Of a stretch of 64,000 nucleotides of DNA, positions 12,067 through 22,838 are shown piece after piece. This DNA comes from Zygnema cylindricum (taxonomy: Eukaryota; Streptophyta; Zygnematophyceae; Zygnematales; Zygnemataceae). The position numbers and the translations under genes were made by a program. Below the pieces are notes generated by a model. The model searched no databases, had not been told where the DNA came from, and was given only the letters and a program-made list of their open reading frames with translations. Numbering within the stretch: position 1 is the stretch's first letter; each line of letters begins with the position of its first letter. The DNA lies in contig JBBHKE010000450.1 of the NCBI GenBank assembly GCA_037447655.1, positions 1 through 64,000 of the forward strand, written 5' to 3'.

Positions 12067-12300
12067 GACACGGAATGCTGCTTCGCGCGGAGAGTGGACG
12101 GCCGGTACCGGCCGAAACGAGGAGATTCGCGGAGGGTCGAGGAGAGTAAAGCCGGCCGCAGGATAACCCCCGCGGAGACTCCCGCGGAGGCCGGTTGGAC
12201 ACATTTCGAATTGGCCCGCGAAGACGCCACCGGGCCGGGTATACCTGTCTTAGCTGGCGGTGTACCACGTCTCGCGGGAGGACGCAAACGGATAAATAGG
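12067..12300. repeat. Dispersed GC-rich repeat R2, uninterrupted copy
   Basis: This is the empty-site version of 6409-7790: GGCCGGTACCGGCCGAAACG continues here without the X insertion. It ends at GGATAAATAGG. Confidence 0.75.
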
Positions 12301-12327
12301 CCGTTCAGCGACGGCCGATGTTGAAGT

Positions 12328-12374
12328 GCTTCAATTTTTTAAAGCGCTTCAATTTTTTAAAGCGCTTCAATTTC
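12328..12374. repeat. 18-bp tandem repeat
   Basis: The unit GCTTCAATTTTTTAAAGC is present twice in full (12328-12345, 12346-12363) and then partly. The unit is itself nearly palindromic. Confidence 0.8.
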
Positions 12375-12629
12375 ATGCATAGAGGTACTAAGCGTACGGA
12401 TTTTTCCTTTTTTTTTAAATGCGTTAATTTTTTCAGTTTTTGAAATTTTCGTAAAATTAGTAGCTTTCGTGTACGGATGTGATGTACGGAAAAGGGTACG
12501 GAAATGGCAGCCTTGTCTCTGATTGCTGGTTGCTTGGTTCACTTTTTTAGCGACGAGGCAGGATCGTCGCTGTTGTAAGTTTCGTTTCGATTGTCTGGTG
12601 TCGTATTCTTTTTCATTTTTGATTAAATG

Positions 12630-13359
12630 CATAGTTGTTCAAACCGTTTAGTGCGAACGATTCAATCGCGACGAATTACACTTAATGAACGCATTGAACG
12701 ATTTGAGAAAATCGTTAAAATCGATAATTAATTTTGTTCCGTACTATTCCGTACATGTAAAAAACATGAATTTTACATAGAGCGCAGTTTGTAAGCTTTC
12801 CATTAAATGAGCGCTAAACAATTTTAAATATATAGATATGTATCACACTCTCCGCGTGTATCTGAATTTCCTCATCGAATTGTAGCAAACAATTGTACTC
12901 TAGGTTACAGCGAAATGGCATAGTGGCAGGTTCAAATGTCGGCCGATGCAAAAATTTTGTCAAAGTTTTCAACATTCCATGGCGGCTTTTTAAAAAAAAA
13001 AATGAAGAAGACGTTCGTACAGTTTTCAAACTTACAGCGCGCGAAAAGTGTGAAATTTCAACATCTCTTTTCAAAAATGTCCGTACATTTTAGATAAAAT
13101 TACGTACATGTTCCGTGAAATTTCTGTTCAGTTTATTGGACAGAAAGTACTAAAAAATGCGACGTATATTTTCGACAAATTTTGTACATTTTTGTAAAAA
13201 CCGTATAATTTACGGGAACTACTGTACTTTTCACATAAATTGGTCGTTCAGTTTACCAGATAGAAAGTACATCGCGATTTTTTGCTATTTTTTCAATAGT
13301 CACGAATTATACATAGAAATCGGAAAATTTGAAAAAATCGCACGATTTGAAAAACAACG
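12630..13359. mobile_element. hAT-like element T1
   Basis: Left terminus CATAGTTGTTCAAACCG; the right terminus reads inward as CGTTGTTTTTCAAATCG. An exact 8-bp target duplication, ATTAAATG, flanks it at 12622-12629 and 13360-13367. A second copy with its own duplication is T2 at 31714-32480. The copies share TGGCGGCTT(T/C) and GGTTCAAAT words. 730 bp, no transposase recognised. Confidence 0.85.
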
Positions 13360-13910
13360 ATTAAATGTGTTTGAGTTTTTCGTATTTTTACTTTAAACTG
13401 AAGTCAAAGTCGGTTAACGCATTACAAAAAAAATAGCATTCGTTCCGTGCGCATATATCATTGGCCCGGCGTTTCATCGTGCGTTTAAACCGCCCATTAC
13501 CTCTATTATTTTATGTAAAAACAACCAATTATTCCACCCTTAAAAAAATAATGAGCAAAACACTAAAAAAACATAATGTTGGCGTTACCCTATTATTACT
13601 CCACCCCATCGCTTGATACGATTATAATTTTATCACAGTTTACCACTTAGGTCGTCTAATCACCATTACCTGTACTATTATTTTAATCAGTCTGTTTATT
13701 AGTCTATTTAGTCGAATTAAAGTAAAATCCAGTTAAATATACGCAACATTAAATAGACATTACAATACAATACAACATAACATTATACAATGAGATACAA
13801 TATAAATGATAGTATAATATAATGTAATACAATATTTATAACATATAATATACACTATATATGATATAAATAACAAACACACACGCACACACATATATAT
13901 GTATATATAT
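13360..13910. other. AT-rich intergenic
   Basis: No gene seen. Part of the 4060-5970 inverted-repeat unit recurs at about 13370-13500. Positions 13740-13910 are a low-complexity ATA/ACA tract, ending in the TATAT that became the target duplication of element A. Confidence 0.6.
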
Positions 13911-14275
13911 TGTAGAAATTAATGGTTCTTTTTAGTATTTTCTAGGTCTAAAATACTTGCAGAAAAGAAGCGGAGGCATTTTGCCTCTAACTCCTCTCTT
14001 TAGCTCCCACACTTGTCGCAATCACTGAAGGTTGAAGAGGGAGATGGTGCCATGGCTGCCAGTGCTATCTAGAGAGAGACGAGCAAATGGTTTAGTAAAT
14101 TTACTAAAAGGGTAATTCGCAGACGCAAAATTTGATCCCGGTACCTACCGTGTGTGAAGCTAGTCGGTACCGGTTAGCTTTATCCTACAAGTCTACGAGC
14201 GGTTCCGAGATATATAGGGTTTGACAGATATTTAAACTGTGACGCATAAACAAATTCATTAAGCTAAAACTATAG
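13911..14275 (+). repeat. Truncated 5' LTR of copia A
   Basis: Aligns to the first third of 24397-25430 (shared words CTCCCACACTTGTCGCA, CTATCTAGAGAGAGACGAGCA, GGTTTGACAGATATTTA). The rest of the LTR, gag, protease and the first part of integrase are deleted. Confidence 0.85.
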
Positions 14276-15226
14276 ACCCCAAAGGTTTTTAAAGAATTTA
14301 AGGCATGGAGTGAGAAACTCCATGAAACCTCTATTAAGAGAGTAAGGAGTGATAATGGGGAAGAGTATACCTCCAATCAGTTTGAGGATTTTCTGGGGGA
14401 GAAGATGGAGTGCAACACCAAAAGACAGTTCCCGAAACTCTTCAGCAGAATGGTGTAGCCGAGAGGTTAAATAGAACACTAAGTGATAGTGCCAAGAGTA
14501 TGCTCTCATATAAGAAGATAGGAAAGAGATTTTGGGACGAAGCTATGAATTGTGCAAATTATCTCAAGAAAAAAGTTCTTATTTCGGCAGTAAAAGGCCA
14601 AACTCCTTATGAGAGATGGACCGGTCGAAAACCAAATGTTTCACACTGAAAGGTTTTTGGTAGTCAAGTATTCAGCCTTCACACAGATCAGTCAAATTAG
14701 AAGTTGGATCCAAAAGGAAAACCAGGATATCTGCAAGGATATGATGAAGATATGAAAGGATATAGAGTCTATGATCTGAAGAGAAAAGATATAATCCTTG
14801 AAAGCATCTAGTGGTCATGGATGAAGGGATATCAATAGATCTCTTTAAGCATACAAAGACAGTCAAAATTAGTTTAGATTCGGAAAATTTTGATGACTTT
14901 GAGCTTCCTAACTATCCAAGTTTTGAGAAGATGATGACCTTGCAGGTTCAAATCAAATGGAGGAGGATTTAGCAGTGGAACCCCTAGTGCCAACTCCAAC
15001 CGAAGCGGAAGACGTGGTGGAAATAGACCTGGAATCAAGGAATAGGGGAGAAGTCGAAACTATTCGAAAGAATCCACGAGAGCCATCCATTGCGGCATAT
15101 CAATTTGAGGGTGGAAGGAGAAGCAACAAAAGACTGCAGGAGAAACAAGTTAACAACATGGTAACCAAACAGTCTCATCCCGATGAACCCCAAACTTATG
15201 GTGAGGCAATAAAATATCCTGAGAGG
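14276..15226 (+). pseudogene. Copia A integrase remnant
   Basis: Translation in mixed frames gives integrase core words: an RSDNGEEYTSNQFEDF-type segment near 14340-14395, then LQQNGVAERLNRTLSDSAKSM and GKRFWDEAMNCANYL in the 14410-14649 frame, then TPYERWTGRKPNVSH. An acidic linker frame follows (14957-15226). A frameshift near 14400 and an in-frame stop after NVSH break it. It ends exactly at the AGAGG duplication where B inserted; the reading frame resumes at 22839. Non-functional. Confidence 0.88.
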
Positions 15227-16214
15227 TGTTGTAATTTGAAATCTTTATCTCAGTAGGTAGAGCTGTGAAAGGAGACTAAGTACTTGGAATATTTTTTTGT
15301 CTGTGATAGTTTTAATACTTACCTTTAATATTGTGACAGTAGCAGATAGACAGTAGAAGCGTACTGTACTTGCAGAGACACATGTCGACGATTGGAGATG
15401 ACGCAAATATTTCGGAGTGGCGACCAACACCTACATACGCGTGTCGCAAATCGTACGGGCAAATTCAACGAATCGGACGAACAAAGACTAATCCGAACAT
15501 CTGGGAGGAAATTGTGAGCGATCAAATCTAGGACGACGATACGAACTTATTTGACGTACGCGATCAAAGTGGGGACCACATTGAGTAAGTGCGCCTTACA
15601 CGCTTAGGATGTTCGTACGACGGAATCAACATTTATCTGGATTTTGTGATTCATGTTGACTAAGCATCGGCAACATAAATTGTACGGACATAATTTGTAA
15701 ATATATGGAGAAACACATTGTTGGCATTTAGTGAATTAGAATTTAGCGTTTCACTGTTCATTTAGCGGCAGGTAGTAATTAGGGTTTTGGAGGTACTCGT
15801 AGTACAATGACGTACAGGCTGTGTAGTTTGTCGTAAGTCAGGATAGTACTGTAGTATGACCACCCGAATTAGTGTGAACAGTAGATACACACTGTGAGTA
15901 TATATTTTCGGACTTAGGAAAAATTGTATCATCCAGTTTTGGGATTATGACATTTTAAGGGCAATTTTTGTGAAACTTCAAAAAGTCATATCTTATGGTT
16001 TACTAAGGCATTTGGGCTACAATTTTGGAAATTGTCTGTTTACTCTGTTTTGTATCAATGTGAGAAATTTGAGGCATGCTGGCCTTTTAAGTCATATTTT
16101 GTGTAAGCTGAAAGGTGGTTGTTGAGTAGGTGCTTGATAGCTTTTGTTGTTTTCCATGTCTTCTTCCACTACTACAGCTGGTCCTCCTCCTGCAACTGTG
16201 GTTGTAGATAAACA
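15227..16214 (+). repeat. 5' LTR of copia B
   Basis: TGTTGTAATTTGAAATC start and GTAGATAAACA end. The last 330 bp (from CAGTAGATACACACTGTGAG) closely match 22503-22838. The gag ATG at 16156 lies inside this LTR. Confidence 0.85.
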
Positions 16215-16996
16215 GGTTATGGGCCTTTCGACAAGAATTCCTATCTTCAATGGCCAAAAGTATGCGTAGTGGGCTGCGATGGTTGAATCTTCGTTTGAAT
16301 ATGCTGACTTACCGGGGGTCTTGGATGGCTCCTTTGATAAAACAGATCCAAGTTGGGCGAAAAAAAAATCAATTGCAAGAAACAATCTAACTCTTTGTAT
16401 TTTTAAAAATCGGGTCATGTTTCAATTGAAAATGAAGAAAGCGAAGGAGATTTGGACATCACTGAAATCCGCTTTTGAGAAAGCGAATGTCCAAGAGGAG
16501 CTCTTCGTTGCTGGAAAAATTTGGGGGTATAAATACTCGGGGGGAACTATGGTCGAGTATTGTGACAACTTTCGTGCACTTATTAATGCACACTCTTCTA
16601 CTGGGGGGTCATTTCTTGAGTTTCAGCAGGCAGCTTTGCATATTAGAGGACTTCGTTGTAGCATGAAAAGTGTGTCTGCTCAGTTAAAGATTCATGATAA
16701 AGCTAGTTGGTCGTTTCAATTAGCTTATAATCTTATATTGGAGGAAGAGTCTAATACTAAAATCCTTGAGAGGGAAAGAAAGGGTGAAGCTTTTGCAATA
16801 GACTTTGCCGAAAGAGCTCAGTTTAATTAGAGTAGGAATCAGTTTAACCAGAATCACAATTAGTTAATCAGTTTAATTAGAGGCCAAATAGAGAATCATG
16901 TACTGCTTATTTCTATTGTACTGAGAAGGGTCATGGATACAGGTATTTTCCTAAGCTAAAAAAGGCTAATGAGACACGTTTATAGCTAATGAGACA
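16156..16996 (+). pseudogene. Copia B gag remnant, starting inside the LTR
   Basis: The frame from the ATG at 16156 encodes MSSSTTTAGPPPATVVVDK within the LTR, crosses into internal sequence as QVMGLSTRIPIFNG, and stops at TAG 16267-16269 (codon 38). It then continues open to TAG 16828-16830 as a typical copia gag (UBN2-type: KKAKEIWTSLKSAFEKANVQ, GGTMVEYCDNFRALI). Beyond this a nucleocapsid knuckle is recognisable at about 16900-16950 (YCTEKGHGYRYF) but has lost cysteines. No start codon other than the LTR one precedes the conserved IPIFNG motif. Confidence 0.85.
16215..16225 (+). other. Putative half-tRNA primer-binding site of B
   Basis: GGTTATGGGCC begins at the base after the LTR terminus. 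It is complementary to GGCCCAUAACC, the anticodon arm of initiator tRNA-Met as I know it, the same internal primer used by Drosophila copia. The expected 3'-end type site (TGG...) is absent. The site is inside the gag reading frame. Confidence 0.7.
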
Positions 16997-17169
16997 AGTT
17001 TATACAGGTCGGGTTGGCAGCAAAGCCAATATCACAGAGGTTTTTTTGGAAATCCTACTCGTGGAAATGCTATCTTTTCAGCTTCTGCAACTGATGCAGA
17101 TGAGTATTTGAGCTTCAATGAGCAAAAGGAAGCGGAGTTATTTGTTATGGCGGCAGCAAATGAGGGTGC

Positions 17170-17783
17170 TTAGGATGCAGGATGGATCATGGACACGTGA
17201 GCATCAGCCCACATGTGTCGGAACAAGGCGGCTTTTACAAATCTGTTGCAAACGTCTCCAATGAGTATGTACTATGCTTGTGGGATGAGTGTTCAAACCT
17301 CAGCTCAGGGGGATGTATCTTTAATGGTAGATGTGGGGGGAAAGTCGGTAGAGAGAACTCATCCAACTGTTTTGTATGTTGTAGACTTTAAAAATAATCT
17401 TTTCTCTACATCATTAGTGGAAAGCAAAGGCTTTAAAGTCATTCTGAAAGGAGGTAGACAGGTTGTTAGCAAAAAAGGAAAAGTAGCAGTAACAGGAACT
17501 ATAGATGCTAGCAAAATGTACCGGATAGACACGGCTGCATATAAGGAAAATGATGTTCCCTACTCCAATGTCCAATCTGATAATGAGTTGTGGCATAAGA
17601 GATTAGGACATATGAATTATGATAGTCTAAAGAAAATGGTGAATTCGGGAAAATTTGATGGAATTTCTCTCACATATCATCCTATAAAATCATGTGATGG
17701 TTGTTCACTAGGCAAGATCCACAGATTGCCATTTCCACAAAAACAGACCACAGATCGGAAAGAGTTCTGCAACTAATACATTA
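17170..17783 (+). pseudogene. Copia B protease and pre-integrase remnant
   Basis: GWIMDT-stop-ASAHMC at about 17180-17220 is the protease region in which the active-site DSG has become DT-TGA. From 17213 the frame is open for 187 codons: protease core (TVLYVVDFKNNLFSTSLVES), then the pre-integrase zinc-binding segment LWHKRLGHMNYDSLKKM with CDGCSLGKIHRLPFP. It is cut by solo LTR F at 17784. Confidence 0.9.
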
Positions 17784-19155
17784 TGTTGTTTTCGGAAAAC
17801 TTTAGTCCTCTCTATATCACGTTGTTATGCTGCCATGTTGCTCTAGTTTGACATCGCAGCTGGGCTGCTCTAATATTGCAGCTGCGCTGATCGATCAGAG
17901 CAACCATAACAACCATAACAATTTGTGTAAAGGCGATGTTTCGTGTGTACGCGGTTTTTAGTGCATACATGTTCACCAAGTGTAACGTGGAGGCTTGCAT
18001 GTTTTCATTGATTGGGGGAGTAAATGTACGGATAAATTTAAAAGGACGTAAAGGATTGTTTGAGTGGCGCGGAATGCGTAATATAAATGGACGGCGGATC
18101 GCGAAGCGATCCGACTTGAAATATTCGAAGTGTGTGAAAATGTACGCCGACCGTACGAAACATAATGTGATAGGCGCATTAATGAAAAAGGGACGCCGCC
18201 GGTATGGCGCATCTATTTTGGATAGGTGTACCTTATTTGCGACGGGCGGCGAGTTTGGCAAAATGACGTGTATTCTAAACATGAAAAGTCGTATTTAATA
18301 AAGTGGACGCGGTTTTTGTACTGAAATGATTTTGGAAAGTACGACATCATATCGGCAAGTGGATTGTGCTACATTTGACGGCGGACGACGTCCGCCGCTA
18401 TTTTACAAATGTTTTATATTGTGTGATTTTTTATTAACTGGTTTAAGGTTTCAAAAGTTTAATTAGTGTGTGTGTTGTGTCGTACTTGTTGACAAGTGTA
18501 CGCTTCTGATTGTTTAACTCTCAAGTGTACGCTTACGACTTAATTACTCGTAGTAGTAGTTTGTTACGCCTACATAGGACTTAGTGACTGTTACGTGAAT
18601 GGCTGACAGCTTACAATTGTATATATAGCTATGAGCTTTGTTAGCGATATAATCAATGTTGGTTAGAAAAGTAGGGACCAAAGATGTAGTAATTTAGGGT
18701 TGCCGATTAGGTCATGCATTTAAGTGATACATTCAATTATCTGATTGTACATTTGGTTATGTGGGATGGCATTCATTAATTATTATTTTATATATGTTAA
18801 TCTTATGTTTGTTCTCATGCATTGTGCATGTATTTGTCTTGTTGTTAAATGCATCTGTGTATGCATTTGGCCTAGGGTGGTCCTAGGTTTTCCACAGATT
18901 TGCAAACCCATTGGTGTTTGGTCTGTGTGAAATGGTCGCAGGTTTGCAGACCTATGGTGTGTCTGATCGGTGTTGTGTCTTGTTGAGAGACCTTTGGTGT
19001 GTCTGATGGGGATTTATGGTAATGCATTTGGGAATGCATTCTGTTATGTAGAGGGCATTCATTTCAAATGATTGTTAATTAGAGCAAATTTGCTTAGCTT
19101 TTTGGTTGATAGTTTGGGTCGCTTTCTGCGGTCTATTGTAGACCAAAGAACAACA
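17784..19155 (+). mobile_element. Solo LTR F nested in B
   Basis: Starts TGTTGTTTTCGGAAAACTTT and ends AAAGAACAACA. The near-identical flanks CATTA (17779-17783) and CATTT (19156-19160) look like a 5-bp duplication with one change. The first 35 bp closely match the LTR start of element C, read on its own strand. No internal retroelement sequence is present, so recombination between LTRs probably removed it. The 120-codon frames at 17936-18298 show no domain. Confidence 0.75.
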
Positions 19156-19800
19156 CATTTTGATGTTATCGGTCCTTCACAAGTGGCGTCGGCAAGAGGC
19201 GTCCACTATATGGTCACATTTATAAATAAATACTCGAGGTACACCAAAGTTTACTTCATGCAACATAAGAGTGAAGTGTTTACTCACTTCAAACACTACA
19301 AAGCGTGGGTGGAAAAGCTTCATGGAGTTCCAATATTAGCGATAAGATCGGACAAAAGGGGAGAATACACATCGAAGGAATTCGAAGAATTTCTCTTTCA
19401 GGAAGGTATCAGTCACAATCTTAGAGTTCCATATACACCGGAATAAAATGGTTTTTCTGAGAAATTAAATAGGACAGTGAGAGAGAGTGCCCGGTCCATG
19501 CTTGCAGATAAACGGCTAGATTTGGAATTCTGGGCTAAAGCACTTAACTGTGCTGTTAATATAAAAAATAGAATTGCCTCTAGGTCTGTTAGCACTACAC
19601 AAACCTTATGTTAGTCACTTTAAAATCTTTGGCAATAAGTGGTTTATTTTAGATACTTCACAAGATAGATGGAAAATGGAGCCTAAAGGCTTTCTTGGGA
19701 TTTTCATGGGGTATGATGATAATGCGAAAGGATATAGAGTTTTTTTACTTGAGAAACAATTAAGTGATTGTTTCTAGAAATATCCAGATTAAAAATGAAC
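19156..19800 (+). pseudogene. Copia B integrase remnant
   Basis: Open from F to TAA 19444-19446: DVIGPSQVASARGVHYMVTF, then HGVPILAIRSDKRGEYTSKE and HNLRVPYTPE-stop-NGFSEKLNRTV. The normal DNGGEY is DKRGEY, so the second catalytic acidic motif is damaged as well. Fragments continue to about 19800 (WFILDTSQD, FMGYDDNAKGYRVF). Confidence 0.88.
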
Positions 19801-20144
19801 AGGATTCGGTTGACCTGTTTAAAGTGCCAGATTAACGGGCAAAGGAAAAGCAAAAATATGTCATTTTTCACCATACGCATCGAGTCTACTTTCCACCAGC
19901 AAATGGAACACCTCTTTCTTTAGTTCCTCTGGTGCCTTAACAAGATGCTTCACCACAAGCTACACTTCAAGTGGAAGGAACTACTACACATTCTGTACTA
20001 AATCAAATTACGGTTCAAACTAAACAGAGAAATCAGAGGTTGCCGACAATCTCTACCTCAAAATTTCCGAGGGAAAGAGATATAGCAACCGCCTGCAAGT
20101 AAACTCTCACTTTATTTTTTCTGCAGCTACAGAGGATCCTCTAA

Positions 20145-21683
20145 CGATCAAGGAGGCCTTCTTATCACTTGAAAGAAATCAGTGGATCGAGGCGTCAAAC
20201 GATTAAATAAAGTCTATTATGGAGGCACAGACATGGGAGCTGGTGGATCTTCCTACGGGCAAGAAAGCCATCAGCAGCTAATGGGTATTCAAGGTGAAGC
20301 CGAACCCGGAAAACACCATCGAAAGGTATAAGGCCAAACTATTGGCCAAAGGATATAATAAAAAAGAAGGTATTGACTTTGAGAAAACCTTCTCCCCAGT
20401 TGTTAGATTTCCCACTGTCAGAGTTTTGCTAAGTCTAGCGGCTATAGAGAATTAGAAATACATCAAATGGATGTTAAAATTACTTTCTTGCATAGAAAGT
20501 TAGAAAAAACAATTTATATGAAACAACCTGAAATGTTTGTTGAAAAGGGAAAGGAAAATTAGTGTGTAAATTGATGAAATCTTTGTATGGGCTAAAACAA
20601 TCCTCGTTTTAGTGGAATTTGAAGTTAGATGAATTTTTGACTGGGCTAGGTTTTCAGAGAATTAGCTTAAGTCATTCTGTATATGTTCTACAAGGAGAGG
20701 ATGGGGTAATTTACATTGCTGTATATGTGGATCATCTATTATTAATAAGTAAGTCAATGGATGAAATAAACCGCATTAAAGCGGCTTTAAGGTCTAGGTT
20801 CGAGATGAAAGACCTCCGTGAGGCCAAATACATCTTAGGAATACAGGTAGAAAAAGACACAAACAAGAGGCTGATTATGTTGACTCAGAAAGAAGCAATA
20901 GGTAACATGCTAGAAAGATTTGAAATGAAAGATGTGAAAAGATGCGTAACTCCCATAGAATTTAGGCAGAAATTGGAAGGAATTGATACAGATTTAGGCA
21001 TAATTGTTGGTGAGATTCTACAGATAGGGGAGGAAGAGTTTATGGCTTCAAAGCCATATAAACATGTAGTTAGAAGTCTTATATATTTTATGAATTGTAT
21101 GAGACCCGACATTGCAGCAGCTGTAGGAATCTTCAGTAGAAGTCTGCAGAATCCTAAAAGGGCAGATTGGGAAGCAGGGAAAAGGGTGTTGAGATATCTT
21201 GCAGGTACTCAAAATCTCAAGCTTGTACTCGAAGGAGGAGAGTTGAAAATACAGACGTGGAGCGATGCCAGCTATTGGGACATGGCAAGCCGGAAATCTA
21301 CAACTGGTTTTGTACTTAAGATTGGAAATGGAACTTGCTGTTGGAGTAGCAAATTAGAAAATGTTACAGCTCAATCCACAATGGAGTCTGAATATATGAC
21401 AACATCTTCGGCCCTCAACGAGCTCCTATAGGTCAAGTCTATTCTACAGGAACTTGGGTACATGCAAACAAACCCTCAGTCTATTTGGTATGACAACCAA
21501 GGAGCCATTGCCATTGCCTCTAACCCCAGCCATCATTTTAAAAGTAAACACATAGATGTTGGACTTCACTTTGCCAAGGAAAAAGTACTTGCAAAAGTCA
21601 TTAAATTGTGTTACTTACCAAATGAGAAGATGGTGGCTGACATGTTAACAAAAGCCCTTCCTACTCTTAAGTTGCAGATTTGA
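20145..21683 (+). pseudogene. Copia B reverse transcriptase and RNase H remnant
   Basis: The RT start is broken (20200-20600, several stops). From 20619 a 270-codon frame covers the RT palm to RNase [20 protein letters not shown] carries YVDH in place of the catalytic YVDD. RNase H follows with WSDASYWDM and TMESEYMT, then a stop at 21429-21431. The C-terminal piece 21462-21683 has WYDNQGAIAIAS and KHIDVGLHFAKE. Inactive. Confidence 0.9.
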
Positions 21684-21733
21684 AGTGAAGCTGTTGGACT
21701 AAGTGAGTAACTGAGTCTAAAGATTTTGATGAG

Positions 21734-22838
21734 TGTTGAGATTTGAAATCTTTAGTTAGTAAATAGAGTAGACTTAAAATAGTTTATAAGAAGTGGTATA
21801 CAAAACATACCTTTATTAGTGTTGCAGTAGGCAAAGTACAATAGAGTGTATTGTACCTCTACAAATTTTAGGGAGTGACGTTGACCGCGTCACTCAACAG
21901 ACAATTGGAATCGCCAAATGAGATAGACAGAATATGATCCGGATATCTCGGAAAATATATGGTACGACTACTTTTGGAGTCATTCATATATTTTGGAATT
22001 ATATGGTACGGAATATTTTTATGATCATTAAATAGAGACGTCCAGATATTTCGAAAGTGAATTATGATCATTAATTTAAAGACACGTCGACAGACGCGAT
22101 TCACCTAAGACCACAATTATGATTGCCGTGGGACCGCAAACGACGAGGCGTGATTTACATGGGACCACAACGTGACGAGGCGTGATTCACGTGGGACCAC
22201 AAGTGACGAAGCACTCAGGTGCCTCGTATTACACTACGAGAGTCGGCTAGACTTTAGCGATCACAACGACTAAGCACCTGGAATATTTTTGTATCGTTCG
22301 TTATCTAAATATATTTGAATAACAGAGTTTTGTAGTTTGGTGTATTAAAATTTAATGTTTCATTATTTAGTTTGCTAGAAAATAATAATTAGGTCTTTGG
22401 AGCTACTCTAGGTACAGTAAAGTACAGGTTGGATACTTTGTCGTAAGCTAGGTGAAATTCTGTGACCTCCATTGGTCCACAAAATGTCAAGCTTATATGA
22501 AGCAGTAGATACACACTGTGAGTATATATTTTCGGACTTAGGAAAAACTGTATCATCCAGTTTTGGGATTATGACATTTTAAGGACAGTTTTTGGGAAAC
22601 TTCCAAAAGTCATATCTTATGGTTTACTTGGTCATTTGGGATGCAATTTTGGGAATTGTAATTTTACTCTACTTTGTATCATTGTGAGAAATTTGAGGCA
22701 TGTTGGCCTTTTGAGTCATATTTTGTGTAAGCTGAAAGTTGGCGGTTGAGTAGGTGTTTGATTGCTTTTGCTGTTTAACATGTCTACTACCACTACTACT
22801 CTTGGTCTTCCTTCTGCAACTGTGGTTTTATAACAACA
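21734..22838 (+). repeat. 3' LTR of copia B
   Basis: TGTTGAGATTTGAAATC start, ACAACA end. It carries its own copy of the gag start (ATG 22782, encoding MSTTTTTLGLPSATVV), as expected when the start codon lies in the LTR. A roughly 36-bp unit (TGGGACCACAA-GACGAGGCGTGATT) is repeated about three times at 22100-22220. Confidence 0.85.

Larger units (their letters stand above)
15227..22838 (+). mobile_element. Copia retrotransposon B nested in A
   Basis: Begins TGTTG and ends CAACA, with AGAGG target duplications at 15222-15226 and 22839-22843 inside A's pol. LTRs are 15227-16214 and 21734-22838, about 1.0 and 1.1 kb, clearly homologous at both ends and over the last 330 bp but rearranged in the middle, so the element is old. 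Order gag, protease, integrase, RT, RNase H is preserved but full of stops. Solo LTR F (17784-19155) splits pre-integrase from integrase. Confidence 0.92.

Noticed and set aside
11881-12324. Overlapping 76-117-codon frames in GC-rich sequence
   Set aside because: They lie in repeats R1/R2; openness in several frames reflects high GC. The other R2 copy is interrupted by a MITE.
17936-18298. Frames of 120 (+) and 156 (-) codons between B's pre-integrase and integrase
   Set aside because: They are inside solo LTR F, overlap on opposite strands, and have no recognisable motif.
22503-22838. Apparent tandem second copy of B's leader and gag start after its 3' LTR
   Set aside because: The AGAGG duplication and the CAACA terminus at 22838 show that this segment is the end of the LTR itself, which contains the gag start.
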